The position numbers were made by a program, and so were the translations under genes. From positions 1 through 64,000 of the forward strand of contig JAYRWN010000475.1 in NCBI GenBank assembly GCA_041917975.1: a stretch of 64,000 nt of DNA, in the 5' to 3' direction. Position 1 is the stretch's first letter, and every line of letters begins with the position of its first letter. The notes under the pieces were generated by a model, which saw only the letters and a list, made by a program, of their open reading frames with translations, was not told the DNA's origin and did no database searches. The DNA is from JAYRWN01 sp041917975. GTDB taxonomy: Bacteria > Bacteroidota > Bacteroidia > Chitinophagales > Saprospiraceae. This document shows, in pieces, positions 36,908 through 46,605 of this stretch.

Positions 36908-36921
36908 TTTTATTATTTTTG
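36891..36921 (+). promoter_or_regulatory. Candidate promoter for the HhH-barrel gene
   Basis: ATTG (36891-36894), one base off the TTTG -33, is followed after 19 bases by the exact -7 match TATTTTTG (36914-36921). It overlaps the sdaA coding start on the other strand. The gene starts at 36944. Confidence 0.4.
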
Positions 36922-36935
36922 ATTACCTAAAACGA

Positions 36936-36943
36936 CAAAGGTA
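36936..36943 (-). promoter_or_regulatory. Candidate -7 box for sdaA
   Basis: On the minus strand TACCTTTG is an exact TAnnTTTG match, 28 bases ahead of the sdaA ATG. No -33 TTTG is seen at the usual distance. With the box at 36914 it makes a short divergent promoter region. Confidence 0.4.
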
Positions 36944-38980
36944 TTGAATAGACGCATTTTATTCCTCCTGGTTTTTTACGTGTCTTCACCCCTGCTTATT
37001 TTCTCCCAATATAAACAGGAGGTTACCACTATTGACTTTTCATTCCTGGAAGATTATCTGGATGAAAATGAAGACCAAGCCGATTTACCTTTAGAAGATA
37101 TTTCAAGTATCCTGCAGGGGCTACTCCTTCATCCATTAGATCTAAATTCCTGTAGTGAAGAAGATTTGGCTGATTTAATTATTTTGGATCAAATTCAAAT
37201 CCGACAAATTATTGATCACCGTATTAATTTCGGAGCATTTCTGGCTGTCGAAGAGTTACAAACCATTCCTGGCCTCGATAACCTTATTATCCAAAAAATA
37301 CGACCATTCATTACCATTAATATAGAACAAAAGCCGGAGAAATTTAAATTAAAATGGCTTATCGAAGGTGAAAACCAGTGGATCTTGCGTAGCTCTAAAA
37401 CACTCGAACAGGCGGCGGGGTTCAAATCCATAAATAATCAAAGCGCTTTTTTAGGCCCAGCATATAAGCTATACACCCAATACCGCCATCAATACCTTCA
37501 TATATTCCGGTATGGATTCACCATTGAAAAAGATGCTGGCGAACCATGGTTTAATAATTACAAACCCACAGTGTTTAATTCGGTACACCTGGCATTGCGC
37601 GATTATGGCCGGTGGAAAGATGTAGTCATTGGCGATTTTAGTTTACAGTTTGGTCAAGGGGTGATTATGAATACTCGTTTCGCGCCTGGTAAAAGTTCTT
37701 TAGTGATGAATGTAAAAAGAAATGGACGATCCATAAATCCGTATAATGGCATTAATGAATTGGTATATTTTCGAGGTATAGCTGGTACATATAAAATCAA
37801 CTCAAAATGGGAAACTTCCCTATTCTTCTCCTATAAACCATTGCATGGAACTATCTCCACCAATCCTGGTAAGGAAGAGGAAGTCACTTCATTTTTTGAA
37901 AATGGGACCTTTAGGACCACTTTTGATCTAAATAAATTTAAGTCACTAAATCATGTTCTTGGTGGATATAGGATTGGCTATACCCATAATCGCTTTAAAT
38001 TAAACCATCAAAGTATCTATAATTATTTTGACAAACCTGTCGGAAGTGGAATTAATTTATATGAAATAAAAAGGTTTCAGGGTGACCGCTTGGTCCTTTC
38101 AAGTCTAGACTACCAATACAATTTTAAGCGGTTTTTAATCTTTGGTGAAAGTGGTTGGTCACAATTCAAACATACCGCACATCTACTTGGCACTATGGCC
38201 TCACTTAGCCGTAAGTTAGACGTTTCCTTAGTTTATCGCCATATGCCTGCAAATTTTCAAGCCTTTCACAGTCAAGTATTTAGTGAGTCTGGTTTAAATG
38301 AATACGGATTATATTGGGGTTTGTCTATGCGACCACTACCAAAATGGAAATTAGATACCTATGTCGATTTTTTTCAATATCCCTGGTTAAAATTCCGGGT
38401 AAGCCAACCTTCAACGGGACGTGAACATTTGATCCGTTTAACTCATTTTAAAAAGAAAAAATATGAATGGTACCTCCAATACAAATGGGAACAAAAATAT
38501 CAGGATCTGAGTACTGACTTTAATCAATTTATTACCTTACCAACCTATCGTCACCATTGGCGTTTGCATGGCCAGTGGAACTTAAACAAACCATTTGAAT
38601 TGCGCAGCAGACTAGAAATATCAGGATATAAAATTAGAAGGTTAGAACAGGGCTGGTTAGTTTATCAGGAAGCTGTTTATTCTCCGTTAGGATCACCCAT
38701 TAGTGCCAGTGCAAGAGTAGCTGTATTCAATACACCAAGTTTTAATACCCGCATATATGCTTATGAGCGGGACCTGATCTATAATTATTCTTTACCATTT
38801 TTTTATGGCCATGGCCTTCGTTCCTATTTAAATTTTCGTTATCGTTTTGGCCAATTAAGCCTCGAAGGCAGAATTGGTCAAACCAATTTCTTCGATCGGG
38901 AAACTATTGGCGCCGGCACGGATTTAATTAACTCAAATCATCGCACAGAGGTAAAATTTCAAATCAAATGGAATTGGTAA
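36944..38980 (+). CDS. Helix-hairpin-helix domain fused to outer-membrane beta-barrel
   Basis: A 678-residue protein starting at TTG 36944 and followed by a signal peptide (ILFLLVFYVSSPLLIFSQ). Residues about 60-125 hold two ComEA-like helix-hairpin-helix repeats (LHPLDLNSCSEEDLADLIIL, INFGAFLAVEELQTIPGL, then NLIIQKIRPFI), a fold used for sequence-independent DNA binding. The rest, from about 150 to the end, is made of aromatic strands and looks like a large outer-membrane barrel. Such proteins are widespread in Bacteroidota but uncharacterised; a role in DNA capture or uptake is inference. The end overlaps the Rof-like gene by 13 bp. Confidence 0.75.
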   Translation: MNRRILFLLVFYVSSPLLIFSQYKQEVTTIDFSFLEDYLDENEDQADLPLEDISSILQGLLLHPLDLNSCSEEDLADLIILDQIQIRQIIDHRINFGAFLAVEELQTIPGLDNLIIQKIRPFITINIEQKPEKFKLKWLIEGENQWILRSSKTLEQAAGFKSINNQSAFLGPAYKLYTQYRHQYLHIFRYGFTIEKDAGEPWFNNYKPTVFNSVHLALRDYGRWKDVVIGDFSLQFGQGVIMNTRFAPGKSSLVMNVKRNGRSINPYNGINELVYFRGIAGTYKINSKWETSLFFSYKPLHGTISTNPGKEEEVTSFFENGTFRTTFDLNKFKSLNHVLGGYRIGYTHNRFKLNHQSIYNYFDKPVGSGINLYEIKRFQGDRLVLSSLDYQYNFKRFLIFGESGWSQFKHTAHLLGTMASLSRKLDVSLVYRHMPANFQAFHSQVFSESGLNEYGLYWGLSMRPLPKWKLDTYVDFFQYPWLKFRVSQPSTGREHLIRLTHFKKKKYEWYLQYKWEQKYQDLSTDFNQFITLPTYRHHWRLHGQWNLNKPFELRSRLEISGYKIRRLEQGWLVYQEAVYSPLGSPISASARVAVFNTPSFNTRIYAYERDLIYNYSLPFFYGHGLRSYLNFRYRFGQLSLEGRIGQTNFFDRETIGAGTDLINSNHRTEVKFQIKWNW

Positions 38981-39219
38981 ATAAACCTTATCATCCTATC
39001 TCCTGTGATTTTTATGATGAACTAACATGGTGTTTGGTACAAAAAAAGATGGTGGCGATAACTTATTTAGAGCATAATACTCCAATCACTATACAGTCAA
39101 GGTTAAGGGATATCCAGACTAAAAATAAAGCGGAATACCTCATTTTAGATTCAGGATTAGAAATCCGTTTAGATCAGTTGTTGGAAGTGGATGGAAAATT
39201 ATTAAAAAATTACTGTTAG
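38968..39219 (+). CDS. Rof/YaeO-like protein (Rho-binding antiterminator family)
   Basis: An 83-residue protein with the Rof pattern: KPYHPISCDFYDELTWCLVQ at the N-terminus (compare YxPIxCDxYD), AEYLILDSGLEIRLDQLLEV at the C-terminus (compare VEYLxxxxGExRLDKI). E. coli Rof binds Rho and inhibits termination. Whether this homologue does so is not shown. It overlaps the HhH-barrel gene by 13 bp, so translation is probably coupled. A hairpin follows 20 bases after its stop. Confidence 0.7.
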   Translation: MELVNKPYHPISCDFYDELTWCLVQKKMVAITYLEHNTPITIQSRLRDIQTKNKAEYLILDSGLEIRLDQLLEVDGKLLKNYC

Positions 39220-39388
39220 AATCTTTTAGATAAAATCCTGACCAATTCGGTTTAATTTTAATTGGTCTGAGTAAATTACATGATTTCATCACAGCAAAAC
39301 AAGTTTGACTAACCATTTTGGTTATAAATTTACCACCCTCATGCGCACACTCTAACTAATTCGGTTCAGGCTTGTTCGATTTAGTATT
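39220..39388. other. Intergenic hairpin between the Rof-like gene and tamB
   Basis: The 169-base gap between convergent stops holds a perfect 8-bp stem: GACCAATT (39240-39247) with AATTGGTC (39260-39267), loop of 12 bases. No T-tract follows on either strand, so intrinsic termination is uncertain; it may instead be Rho-dependent or stabilise a 3' end. Confidence 0.4.
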
Positions 39389-42300
39389 TCAATGATCCTT
39401 GGTGCCGGAATCTAAATTCGTTTTATCACGGGTAGAAGTCTTAATATCTTTAGATAAGTTGAAAAATGAATCAAATTCTTTACGATAAGTCAGACCAAGA
39501 CCAAATTTATTTTGTAGACCTTGGATCGTCTCCACCGGCTTTTGATAAAAACGTAATATTAAACGCCGATCCGTGGTAAGAGCTACATCTACAGCCACAT
39601 CCCCAGTCACATATGATTTTTGCAATAAAGGGGATTCATTGATGATATTTGCACCGAACACGACACCTAAACGGTCATCAAAAAAACGAGAGTTAAAACT
39701 GAATTCCACTTCTGAACCCTTAACCACACCTTGCGTAGGGCCGGTCAATTGCGGGTTGATGTTTAATCCAACATTAAATTTCAGATCGGTGATAAATGCA
39801 TAAGGAGAAATGGCCTCACTTAAAATATTGGATACCAGGAGTGAAAGTTGATTGGATAATAACTGACTAATTGTATTAACACTGGAGTTGGATAAAAATT
39901 GATTAGTTAATGGCGAAGAGTTGGATGGTATAAATGAGCCCAGGACAATAAGTCCAAATACTTGTTGATTCAATGCATTAGGGTCAGATTTTAGAAGACT
40001 TATTTTAGCATCGGCAAAAGTCTTCAATTCGTTGGTTAAATCGGGAAATGCAATATCAAATGTTATGTCTGGTCTGAGCAGAGCCCCATTTAAATGGAGG
40101 ATAAGCTGTACGGGAGTTGTCTGATTTATGTCCTCACGTAATTGATCACGGTATTCTAACAGAAAGTTACTTAATGATGTATTTAGTCCCCGATATTCCG
40201 CATCGATGTTGATCTCGGCATTATAGGGATCTCCGGTCCAGAAAATAGTTCCTCCTCTCCGGATGTTAAACGGCTTATTAATTACATTAAAAAGAGTAAA
40301 TAAATAATCTCCCCGTTCTATTTCATAAAGACCCCGCATTTCAAATTTACCTGACCTGGCTAACGCAATCTGCAAATCCGCCCGGCCATTACCACGTAAA
40401 ATATCACCAGCATATTCATCAAAGATTAAACTGGTTTCTGCTTCCGGAGTCAAAGTTAAATCTATCTTCAAATCCATTCCACTTGCTGCTTGTTGAGGCT
40501 TTTTAGTGCCCTTATCCTCGTCAAGATCCTCCAACTTAATAAATGAGATAAACTCCTTCCCTGAACTGGTTATATTAGAACTAATAGGAATGGAAACTTT
40601 AGTGCCTGCAGAAGCGATAGCGTTAACATAAATATTTACTTTATTAAACGGACCGTTAAACGTACAATTAACCCGGCCAATACCCCGCCCATAAAATAAT
40701 TTATTGTCTTTTTTAGTCGTATTAAGAGCTAATGCTTTGGGAGCTGAAATAGAAACATTCACGCCAGGTTGACGGAAATGGTCATGATAAATGCCACCAG
40801 TTACAGAAGCCCGGTTTCCAAGTTCATCCGATACCTGCACGGCAGAAAAGTCAAATAATTTCTCATTAATTTTTATAACCTGATCATGAATAAAATACTT
40901 GGTTCCCAAATAATTGATCTTAGTTTCACCATTAAAAGCTTTGGCTGTGCCCGCTATTTTGAGGTTATTACTATAACCATTGATGGTAAATTTGCTGTCA
41001 ATGACACCTTTGGTTTGTGAAATACCGGAGCCAAGGAAATATTCAGCAATTTTAATGGGGTAATTTTTTAATTCCCATTCAGTAACCACTCTGGTATATC
41101 CGTCTTTGTCCACAGGAGGATGAAGGTATCCATTAGCGGTGAGTCTCGATCGGTTGTTTTCTACTTTTAGATAGGCGGCTCGCGGTTGACTTTTATGTTC
41201 TTGTCCAATGGATAAAAAGAGTTGCCCAAAATCGTCTCCATTTATTGCAAATTTATTAACCTGGGCTTTTAGATTAAAATTTTTCCATTCAAATATATCA
41301 CTGACTGAAATAAAAACATCTCCCTCCCCACTGAAATTAAGTTTGTCATAACGCCACAGTGAATCAATTAATCCGATAGGTATTTTTTGCAGTTCAGCGG
41401 ATAATGCACGACCATTTTCTGATTTAACTGTAACTATTTGCTCATGGTTAAAAATCCTGAACTTTTTGATTTGAAGCACATTTTTAGCTAAAGCAATATC
41501 AATGGGTTCTTCAATGACCCAACGACCATTTAAAAAGGGAAAACTCGTCGTATCGATTCTGATGCTAAATCCTTCTTTTGGTAAATACAAACTGCCACTG
41601 ACTTGAGTTCTGTCTAGTAATCCAGCAATCCCTAGCGTGTTAAATTGGAATCTCAAATCTTGTTTTTCAAGGTAAATTGAGGAGCCGAGTCCGGTAAATA
41701 CTATCTTATTGGATACGCGATGACTGTCTGCTTGCAATTGTATCAAACTATTGGTTAATCCCTTCCAGGAAAATAATACACGGTCCCATTTTTGATTATC
41801 ATAACCGATTTGATCAGCTTGGGCATACCAGCCAAACTGATTGATTTGATTATTATACAATCCATTTAATTGCGTATTGACCAATCTCAATCCGGGAACG
41901 CCTAATAAATCAAACCAATTTTTTGCATTCCCCACGGTCAAACTCCATTCAACATCAACTGGTTGAACTGTTTTCTGCAAAGTATCCCACCCTATTTTAT
42001 TTGCTATTACTGGAATAAATTCTTTTACGGACATTTGAAATGCCGGTAAAATATCAAAGACATTAAATCTGCCCTGGGCGGTACCATTGATAATATCTGA
42101 GCTTATATGCACCTGGCTTTGTTGATAAACTTGGGCTGCCTGAACCAAAAAACTATTCAATTGATATATATTCTCATCATCATCTTCTATCACCAGATTT
42201 TTGAGGTTCAAACTACCAGCGGGACGATTTAAGGATAGAGCATCCGCATTTATCCCAATTTCACCACTAATAAAGAAGGGTTGTTTGGTCATGTGCAAGG

Positions 42301-44146
42301 GTTCCGTTTGCAAACGTTCTATTTTAGCAATAAAATCCAACGTCGGAAGGCTATCTGAAAAATCGAGTAACCCTCTAAAAGACAAATCTATATTTTCATC
42401 AGCAATAGCGAAATCGCCCGAAAAGCTATTTTTGATAAATTGTCCTGATAACACGCCATTGCGATAATTATAATCGCGAAATTGGAACTGGCTTATATGG
42501 GCCGTAACGTCAGCCTGAATATTACGAAAACGTAGTCCTTTACCTTCTTTTACTTCGAAATCCACACTAGCCAAACCCAAATAACTGTTATTCAACCATT
42601 TACCCATGTTAAAATCCAGAATTTGCAATCGTCCACTGTAATTGGCCAAATCACGGCCTTCAGAAGCATCCAATCTCATATCCAATTTAGCCTTGCCTAG
42701 GTCTGTTTGGATTTCTCCAAAGGTGACAAAATCAGACAAATAGCCATCAAATTGACCTTTAAAGGAAAGAAGTCCTAAGCGATAAAAATTCTCCGGTATA
42801 CTAAAACCTGGGATAACTTGTTTCAAAAATGCAATGGAACTTTTCAGGTTGCTAAATTTGAGGTTGAATTGAGGTTCTAAATCACGATTGAAGGCATTCC
42901 TAAGGTTTCCACTCCCGGACAAATTAATTTTATTATCAAAAGAGGCAGATAAATTGGCCAGATTCAAACGGTTAAATGTACCAGTGACATCAGCAGATAA
43001 GGCGATGGAATTATTAGTATAATCTTTGAGGAAAGCTTTATCCCGTAATGCCGGCAAGAAATACATTAATTCGCGTACACTGATCAAGGAATTAGATAAT
43101 TTCCCAGTCCAGTACACCTCATTAATTATATTTTTAAATGCTTGATAAGATGAATATGTGGCACCGATGGAATCTCCAATATAACTTTCGTCTGTTCGGA
43201 GGACAAGTTCCGGCAGGTTTAATGAGTCCGCACTGACCACAAAATCCGGACAAGACATCTTCATAATCTGCATTTGTCCATCTGCTGTACGCGCAGTTAA
43301 TTCAATTAAATCTCCATTAAAACTTAGTTCATGATTAAAAAAAAGATCTTTAGCTGATAGGTTAAGATTTTCAACGTCAATATAATGAGGATCCAGGCCA
43401 GTGTCTACCTCCCGTTTATACCGTAAATCATGATAGGAAAAGGTTCCCTGATCCACTAAAAGATCTTTTACAAACATATGCAAGGGTGCCATCGCTGTGT
43501 CATCAGGCGAAGTATCCTCAGGGGCGAAATTTTTGCGAATGACTATATCCGGCTGAAATAAATGAAGTTTGGTCACGCCGAAATCTTTTTTTATCAAATC
43601 AAATTGATGCAGATTAACTTCCCCCTTCGGGATGATAAAATCGAACCGAGTATTAGTTTTCTGGTCTTCAAGGACTAATTGCCCGCGAATAATTTGAACG
43701 TTTTCTATAATAATTTGCCAGGGGTCCTTTGGCGTAACTACACCCGTTGTATCAGAAGAATTTTGTTTCAGGACGACTTTCACATAACTATCCGAAATTA
43801 GGACATCACGCAATTCGGGTTTCCGGTTCCATAAAGATTTTAGTAAACTGGATACTCGGATATCCACTTGACCCAGGTTAAGTATGGTATCGCCAAAAGT
43901 ATCTTCGGTGGCCAGTAACCCACGCAAGTGTAACGTATTATGCTCAAAATAAAGATCATCCAGTGAATAGTGGAGGGCGGAACGTTTGCTTAAATAACTG
44001 ATAATTGTTTGTTCGGTCAGGTGTCTAAAATAAGGAATCTTTAATATAAGGGTGAATATTATTGGCAATCCAAGAGAGATAACCACCAGTACGGTCAATA
44101 GGACCTTGACCACCCTGGTGACAATATGTTTTCGAGTCTCTTGCAT
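39389..44146 (-). CDS. tamB: Translocation/assembly module TamB-like protein (DUF490)
   Basis: A 1585-residue AsmA/TamB-type protein. One N-terminal membrane helix (about residues 12-34, VVKVLLTVLVVISLGLPIIF) is followed by a very long array of beta-strand repeats. The C-terminal ~400 residues form the DUF490/TamB domain (RNGRADLQIALARSG, ERGDYLFTLFNVINKPFNIR, SQLLSNQLSLLVSNIL). It spans the periplasm as a lipid-transfer or autotransporter-assembly bridge to the outer membrane. A TamA/BamA-like partner is not in the window. It follows folP at its 5' side by 95 bp on the same strand. Confidence 0.9.
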   Translation of the reverse strand: MQETRKHIVTRVVKVLLTVLVVISLGLPIIFTLILKIPYFRHLTEQTIISYLSKRSALHYSLDDLYFEHNTLHLRGLLATEDTFGDTILNLGQVDIRVSSLLKSLWNRKPELRDVLISDSYVKVVLKQNSSDTTGVVTPKDPWQIIIENVQIIRGQLVLEDQKTNTRFDFIIPKGEVNLHQFDLIKKDFGVTKLHLFQPDIVIRKNFAPEDTSPDDTAMAPLHMFVKDLLVDQGTFSYHDLRYKREVDTGLDPHYIDVENLNLSAKDLFFNHELSFNGDLIELTARTADGQMQIMKMSCPDFVVSADSLNLPELVLRTDESYIGDSIGATYSSYQAFKNIINEVYWTGKLSNSLISVRELMYFLPALRDKAFLKDYTNNSIALSADVTGTFNRLNLANLSASFDNKINLSGSGNLRNAFNRDLEPQFNLKFSNLKSSIAFLKQVIPGFSIPENFYRLGLLSFKGQFDGYLSDFVTFGEIQTDLGKAKLDMRLDASEGRDLANYSGRLQILDFNMGKWLNNSYLGLASVDFEVKEGKGLRFRNIQADVTAHISQFQFRDYNYRNGVLSGQFIKNSFSGDFAIADENIDLSFRGLLDFSDSLPTLDFIAKIERLQTEPLHMTKQPFFISGEIGINADALSLNRPAGSLNLKNLVIEDDDENIYQLNSFLVQAAQVYQQSQVHISSDIINGTAQGRFNVFDILPAFQMSVKEFIPVIANKIGWDTLQKTVQPVDVEWSLTVGNAKNWFDLLGVPGLRLVNTQLNGLYNNQINQFGWYAQADQIGYDNQKWDRVLFSWKGLTNSLIQLQADSHRVSNKIVFTGLGSSIYLEKQDLRFQFNTLGIAGLLDRTQVSGSLYLPKEGFSIRIDTTSFPFLNGRWVIEEPIDIALAKNVLQIKKFRIFNHEQIVTVKSENGRALSAELQKIPIGLIDSLWRYDKLNFSGEGDVFISVSDIFEWKNFNLKAQVNKFAINGDDFGQLFLSIGQEHKSQPRAAYLKVENNRSRLTANGYLHPPVDKDGYTRVVTEWELKNYPIKIAEYFLGSGISQTKGVIDSKFTINGYSNNLKIAGTAKAFNGETKINYLGTKYFIHDQVIKINEKLFDFSAVQVSDELGNRASVTGGIYHDHFRQPGVNVSISAPKALALNTTKKDNKLFYGRGIGRVNCTFNGPFNKVNIYVNAIASAGTKVSIPISSNITSSGKEFISFIKLEDLDEDKGTKKPQQAASGMDLKIDLTLTPEAETSLIFDEYAGDILRGNGRADLQIALARSGKFEMRGLYEIERGDYLFTLFNVINKPFNIRRGGTIFWTGDPYNAEINIDAEYRGLNTSLSNFLLEYRDQLREDINQTTPVQLILHLNGALLRPDITFDIAFPDLTNELKTFADAKISLLKSDPNALNQQVFGLIVLGSFIPSNSSPLTNQFLSNSSVNTISQLLSNQLSLLVSNILSEAISPYAFITDLKFNVGLNINPQLTGPTQGVVKGSEVEFSFNSRFFDDRLGVVFGANIINESPLLQKSYVTGDVAVDVALTTDRRLILRFYQKPVETIQGLQNKFGLGLTYRKEFDSFFNLSKDIKTSTRDKTNLDSGTKDH

Positions 44147-44193
44147 TTACATGTTGAACGGTACCTACAGCCTCAGCGTTCCAATCAATAACG

Positions 44194-44201
44194 CAAATCT
44201 A
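44194..44201 (-). promoter_or_regulatory. Candidate -7 box for tamB
   Basis: TAGATTTG on the minus strand matches TAnnTTTG exactly, 47 bases before the tamB ATG. A TTTG lies only 13 bases upstream of the box, too close for a standard -33, so the promoter is uncertain. Confidence 0.3.
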
Positions 44202-44241
44202 AATACTTTATGTTCAAACATAATAATAATAAGTAAACAGG

Positions 44242-45099
44242 CTAAATACCTCCATGTTGTCCTTGTTTAAGTAAATTAAAAATCTTAATAACCCGCTTTG
44301 TTTCAGCCACATCATGCGTCCGCAAGATGTCAGCTCCCGCTAGGAGTGCCTGGAGGTGGAGCGCTGTGGTTTCTGGTAATACTGCATCCGGGGTTGACCC
44401 TAAGGGTCTGTAAATAAATGATTTACGGGAAAGGCCCACAAGTATAGGGTGCTCGAGTATTTTAAAAGACTCCAAATGGGCTAAAAGCTGATAATTGTGT
44501 TCGATGGATTTCCCAAAGCCCAGTCCAGGATCAATCATTAATTCAAAGACTCCGCCAGCATGTAATTGAGAGACCTTAGCCGCTAAAAAAGTCAGTACTT
44601 CAGTGACAACTTTTTCATAGGTCGGATTCAATTGCATGGTGGTTGGGTTTCCTTGCATATGCATGAGAATGTAAGGGATCTTGTTATAAACGATCCAATC
44701 GAAAAGTGCATCATCCAGAGACCAGGCGCTGATATCATTTAGTATATCTGCGCCGGCATTAAAGGCTGCCTCAGCCACCTCAGTTTGGTAGGTGTCAATG
44801 GAGATAGGCGTTTTATACGAATTTTTGATGGCCTTAATAACCGGTATGAGACGTAATATTTCTTCCTGTGGGGCAAGACGAACCGCACTAGGCCGACTAG
44901 AAGCAGCCCCTAAATCCAAAATATCTACCCCATCCTTGATCATGATTTCTGCTTTTGCTAAAGCGTCCTCAAAAAAGGCGTATTTACCCCCATCATAATA
45001 GGAATCGAGCGTAATATTCAAGATTCCCATGACTAATGGTTCTTCCACCGAGATCAAGCCATTTTTACTCCTAATCGTTTTAATCTTTTGAAGAAACAT
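44242..45099 (-). CDS. folP: Dihydropteroate synthase
   Basis: A 285-residue TIM-barrel enzyme joining p-aminobenzoate to the pterin pyrophosphate in folate synthesis. Family motifs are VMGILNITLDSYYDGGKY, ILDLGAASSRPSA, PISIDTYQTEVAEAA, ILNDISAWSLDD and LMIDPGLGFGKSIEHN, and the C-terminal RTHDVAETKRVIKI. The VGLSRKSFI segment carries the conserved lysine/arginine. It precedes tamB and is divergent from the M23 gene. Confidence 0.95.
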   Translation of the reverse strand: MFLQKIKTIRSKNGLISVEEPLVMGILNITLDSYYDGGKYAFFEDALAKAEIMIKDGVDILDLGAASSRPSAVRLAPQEEILRLIPVIKAIKNSYKTPISIDTYQTEVAEAAFNAGADILNDISAWSLDDALFDWIVYNKIPYILMHMQGNPTTMQLNPTYEKVVTEVLTFLAAKVSQLHAGGVFELMIDPGLGFGKSIEHNYQLLAHLESFKILEHPILVGLSRKSFIYRPLGSTPDAVLPETTALHLQALLAGADILRTHDVAETKRVIKIFNLLKQGQHGGI

Positions 45100-45250
45100 A
45101 TTAAAAATATTTCAATATTAACATCATTTTTTTGTATTAATAAAATAATCACTATTTTAGCCCCAGGAATTTTACAGAAACAGAAAGTTCACTAATTTTA
45201 AGATACATTGGTATGATTTCTGTTTCAAAAAAAGGTTAAAAAATAAGAGG

Positions 45251-46597
45251 ATGGCCAAAGTCTTACGCTGGATAGTTTTATCCTTTCTGATAATTGTTAT
45301 AATTTCGGCAGGAAGATATCTACTCAATCATAATGATTTTCCTCAATTTAAGACAGATTTGCGCTTGACGAAGCAGGTAGCTTATAAGGAGGAAATTAAA
45401 CCGGTAACCTTTGGTTTTAGTGAAAGCACCCATTTAGTGCTCAAATCATTTATTCAAAGAAACCAGTTTTTTTCAGACCTTATTCTGGAGGCCGGTCATC
45501 TTCCGGAGACAATTCACAAGGTAGCAGCTAAAGCCAATAATTTTGTCTGGAAAGGACAAAAAGTAGCCAGCGACAAACGAATAATAGCCGGTAAACCGTA
45601 TGCATTAATTTTTAAAGAGGATTCTTGCAAAGCAGATTACCTGGTTTATCAGCCGGACATGACCAAGTATATTTTGTTTAACCTTAAGGATTCATTTTCA
45701 ATACAGGTTATTGAGAAAAGAATTGATACAATATTACAGTACACAGAAGGTGTCATCGAATCCAGTCTGTGGGCTTCTATGGATAAGGATGGCGCTCCTG
45801 ATGCGTTGATTGATAAAATGGAAGATGCTCTAGGCTGGACCGTGGATTTTCAAAAAGGAATTCATAAGGGTGACGTCTATAAAGCACTCTATGAAACGTA
45901 TGTTATTGAAGGTGTCCCAAGCGGCGTGGGGAAGTTATATGCCGGCACTATTATCAACGCTGGTAAAGAATTTACCGGCATTCATTTTGAGTCTACCAAC
46001 TACAAAGGGTATTTTGACGCTGAAGGTAGAACTACAGTCCGTCAGTTCTTAAAAGCTCCGGTTAAAGGCAGAATATCATCCCGTTATAGTTTAGCTAGAT
46101 TTCATCCAATACGTAAAAAAACTGTTCCTCACTTTGGCACTGATTATGCCGCCCCACATGGCACACCAATTTATGCTGTGGCTCATGGAACGGTTACCGT
46201 GGCTTCCCGGACGGGGGGGAATGGCAACTTTATCAAAATTCGTCATGATAATGTGTATGAGACGCAATATCTGCACATGAGTCGTTTTGCTCAGGGTATC
46301 AGGGCTGGAACACGTGTGAATCAGGGGCAGGTGATTGGCTATGTTGGTTCGACAGGGTTAGCTACCGGACCGCATGTGTGCTTCCGGTTCTGGAAGAGCG
46401 GCAAACAGATAGATCACACAAAATTAAATTTCCCGCCACCAACACCAATGTCCAAACTGGATTTAGAAAAATTTAAAGGATACAGGGATTCTCTTCTGCT
46501 GGTAATTCAAGATAAGCGCGAGTTTTTTCTTGCCAACAAAACTAATCGTAACTTTAGTTTACCCGAGGTAGATAACAGCCCGGCTATTCTTGATTAA
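45251..46597 (+). CDS. M23-family peptidase with modified zinc site
   Basis: A 448-residue protein with one N-terminal membrane helix (IVLSFLIIVIISAGRYLL). The C-terminal M23/LytM domain carries HFGTD (His294, Asp298), YLHMS (His342) and GPHVCFRFWKSGKQID (His375-Val-Cys377). In the usual HxH motif the second His is a zinc ligand; here it is Cys377. The N-terminal ~280 residues, including a linker after residue 60, resemble OapA/NlpD-type peptidoglycan-binding regions only weakly. It probably cuts peptidoglycan cross-links in the periplasm, if the altered site is active. Confidence 0.88.
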   Translation: MAKVLRWIVLSFLIIVIISAGRYLLNHNDFPQFKTDLRLTKQVAYKEEIKPVTFGFSESTHLVLKSFIQRNQFFSDLILEAGHLPETIHKVAAKANNFVWKGQKVASDKRIIAGKPYALIFKEDSCKADYLVYQPDMTKYILFNLKDSFSIQVIEKRIDTILQYTEGVIESSLWASMDKDGAPDALIDKMEDALGWTVDFQKGIHKGDVYKALYETYVIEGVPSGVGKLYAGTIINAGKEFTGIHFESTNYKGYFDAEGRTTVRQFLKAPVKGRISSRYSLARFHPIRKKTVPHFGTDYAAPHGTPIYAVAHGTVTVASRTGGNGNFIKIRHDNVYETQYLHMSRFAQGIRAGTRVNQGQVIGYVGSTGLATGPHVCFRFWKSGKQIDHTKLNFPPPTPMSKLDLEKFKGYRDSLLLVIQDKREFFLANKTNRNFSLPEVDNSPAILD

Positions 46598-46605
46598 TTA
46601 GAGTT

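Noticed and set aside
39573..42467. Open frames on the plus strand inside tamB
   Set aside because: They are antisense shadows of a long, well-supported coding region with no independent start signals or motifs.
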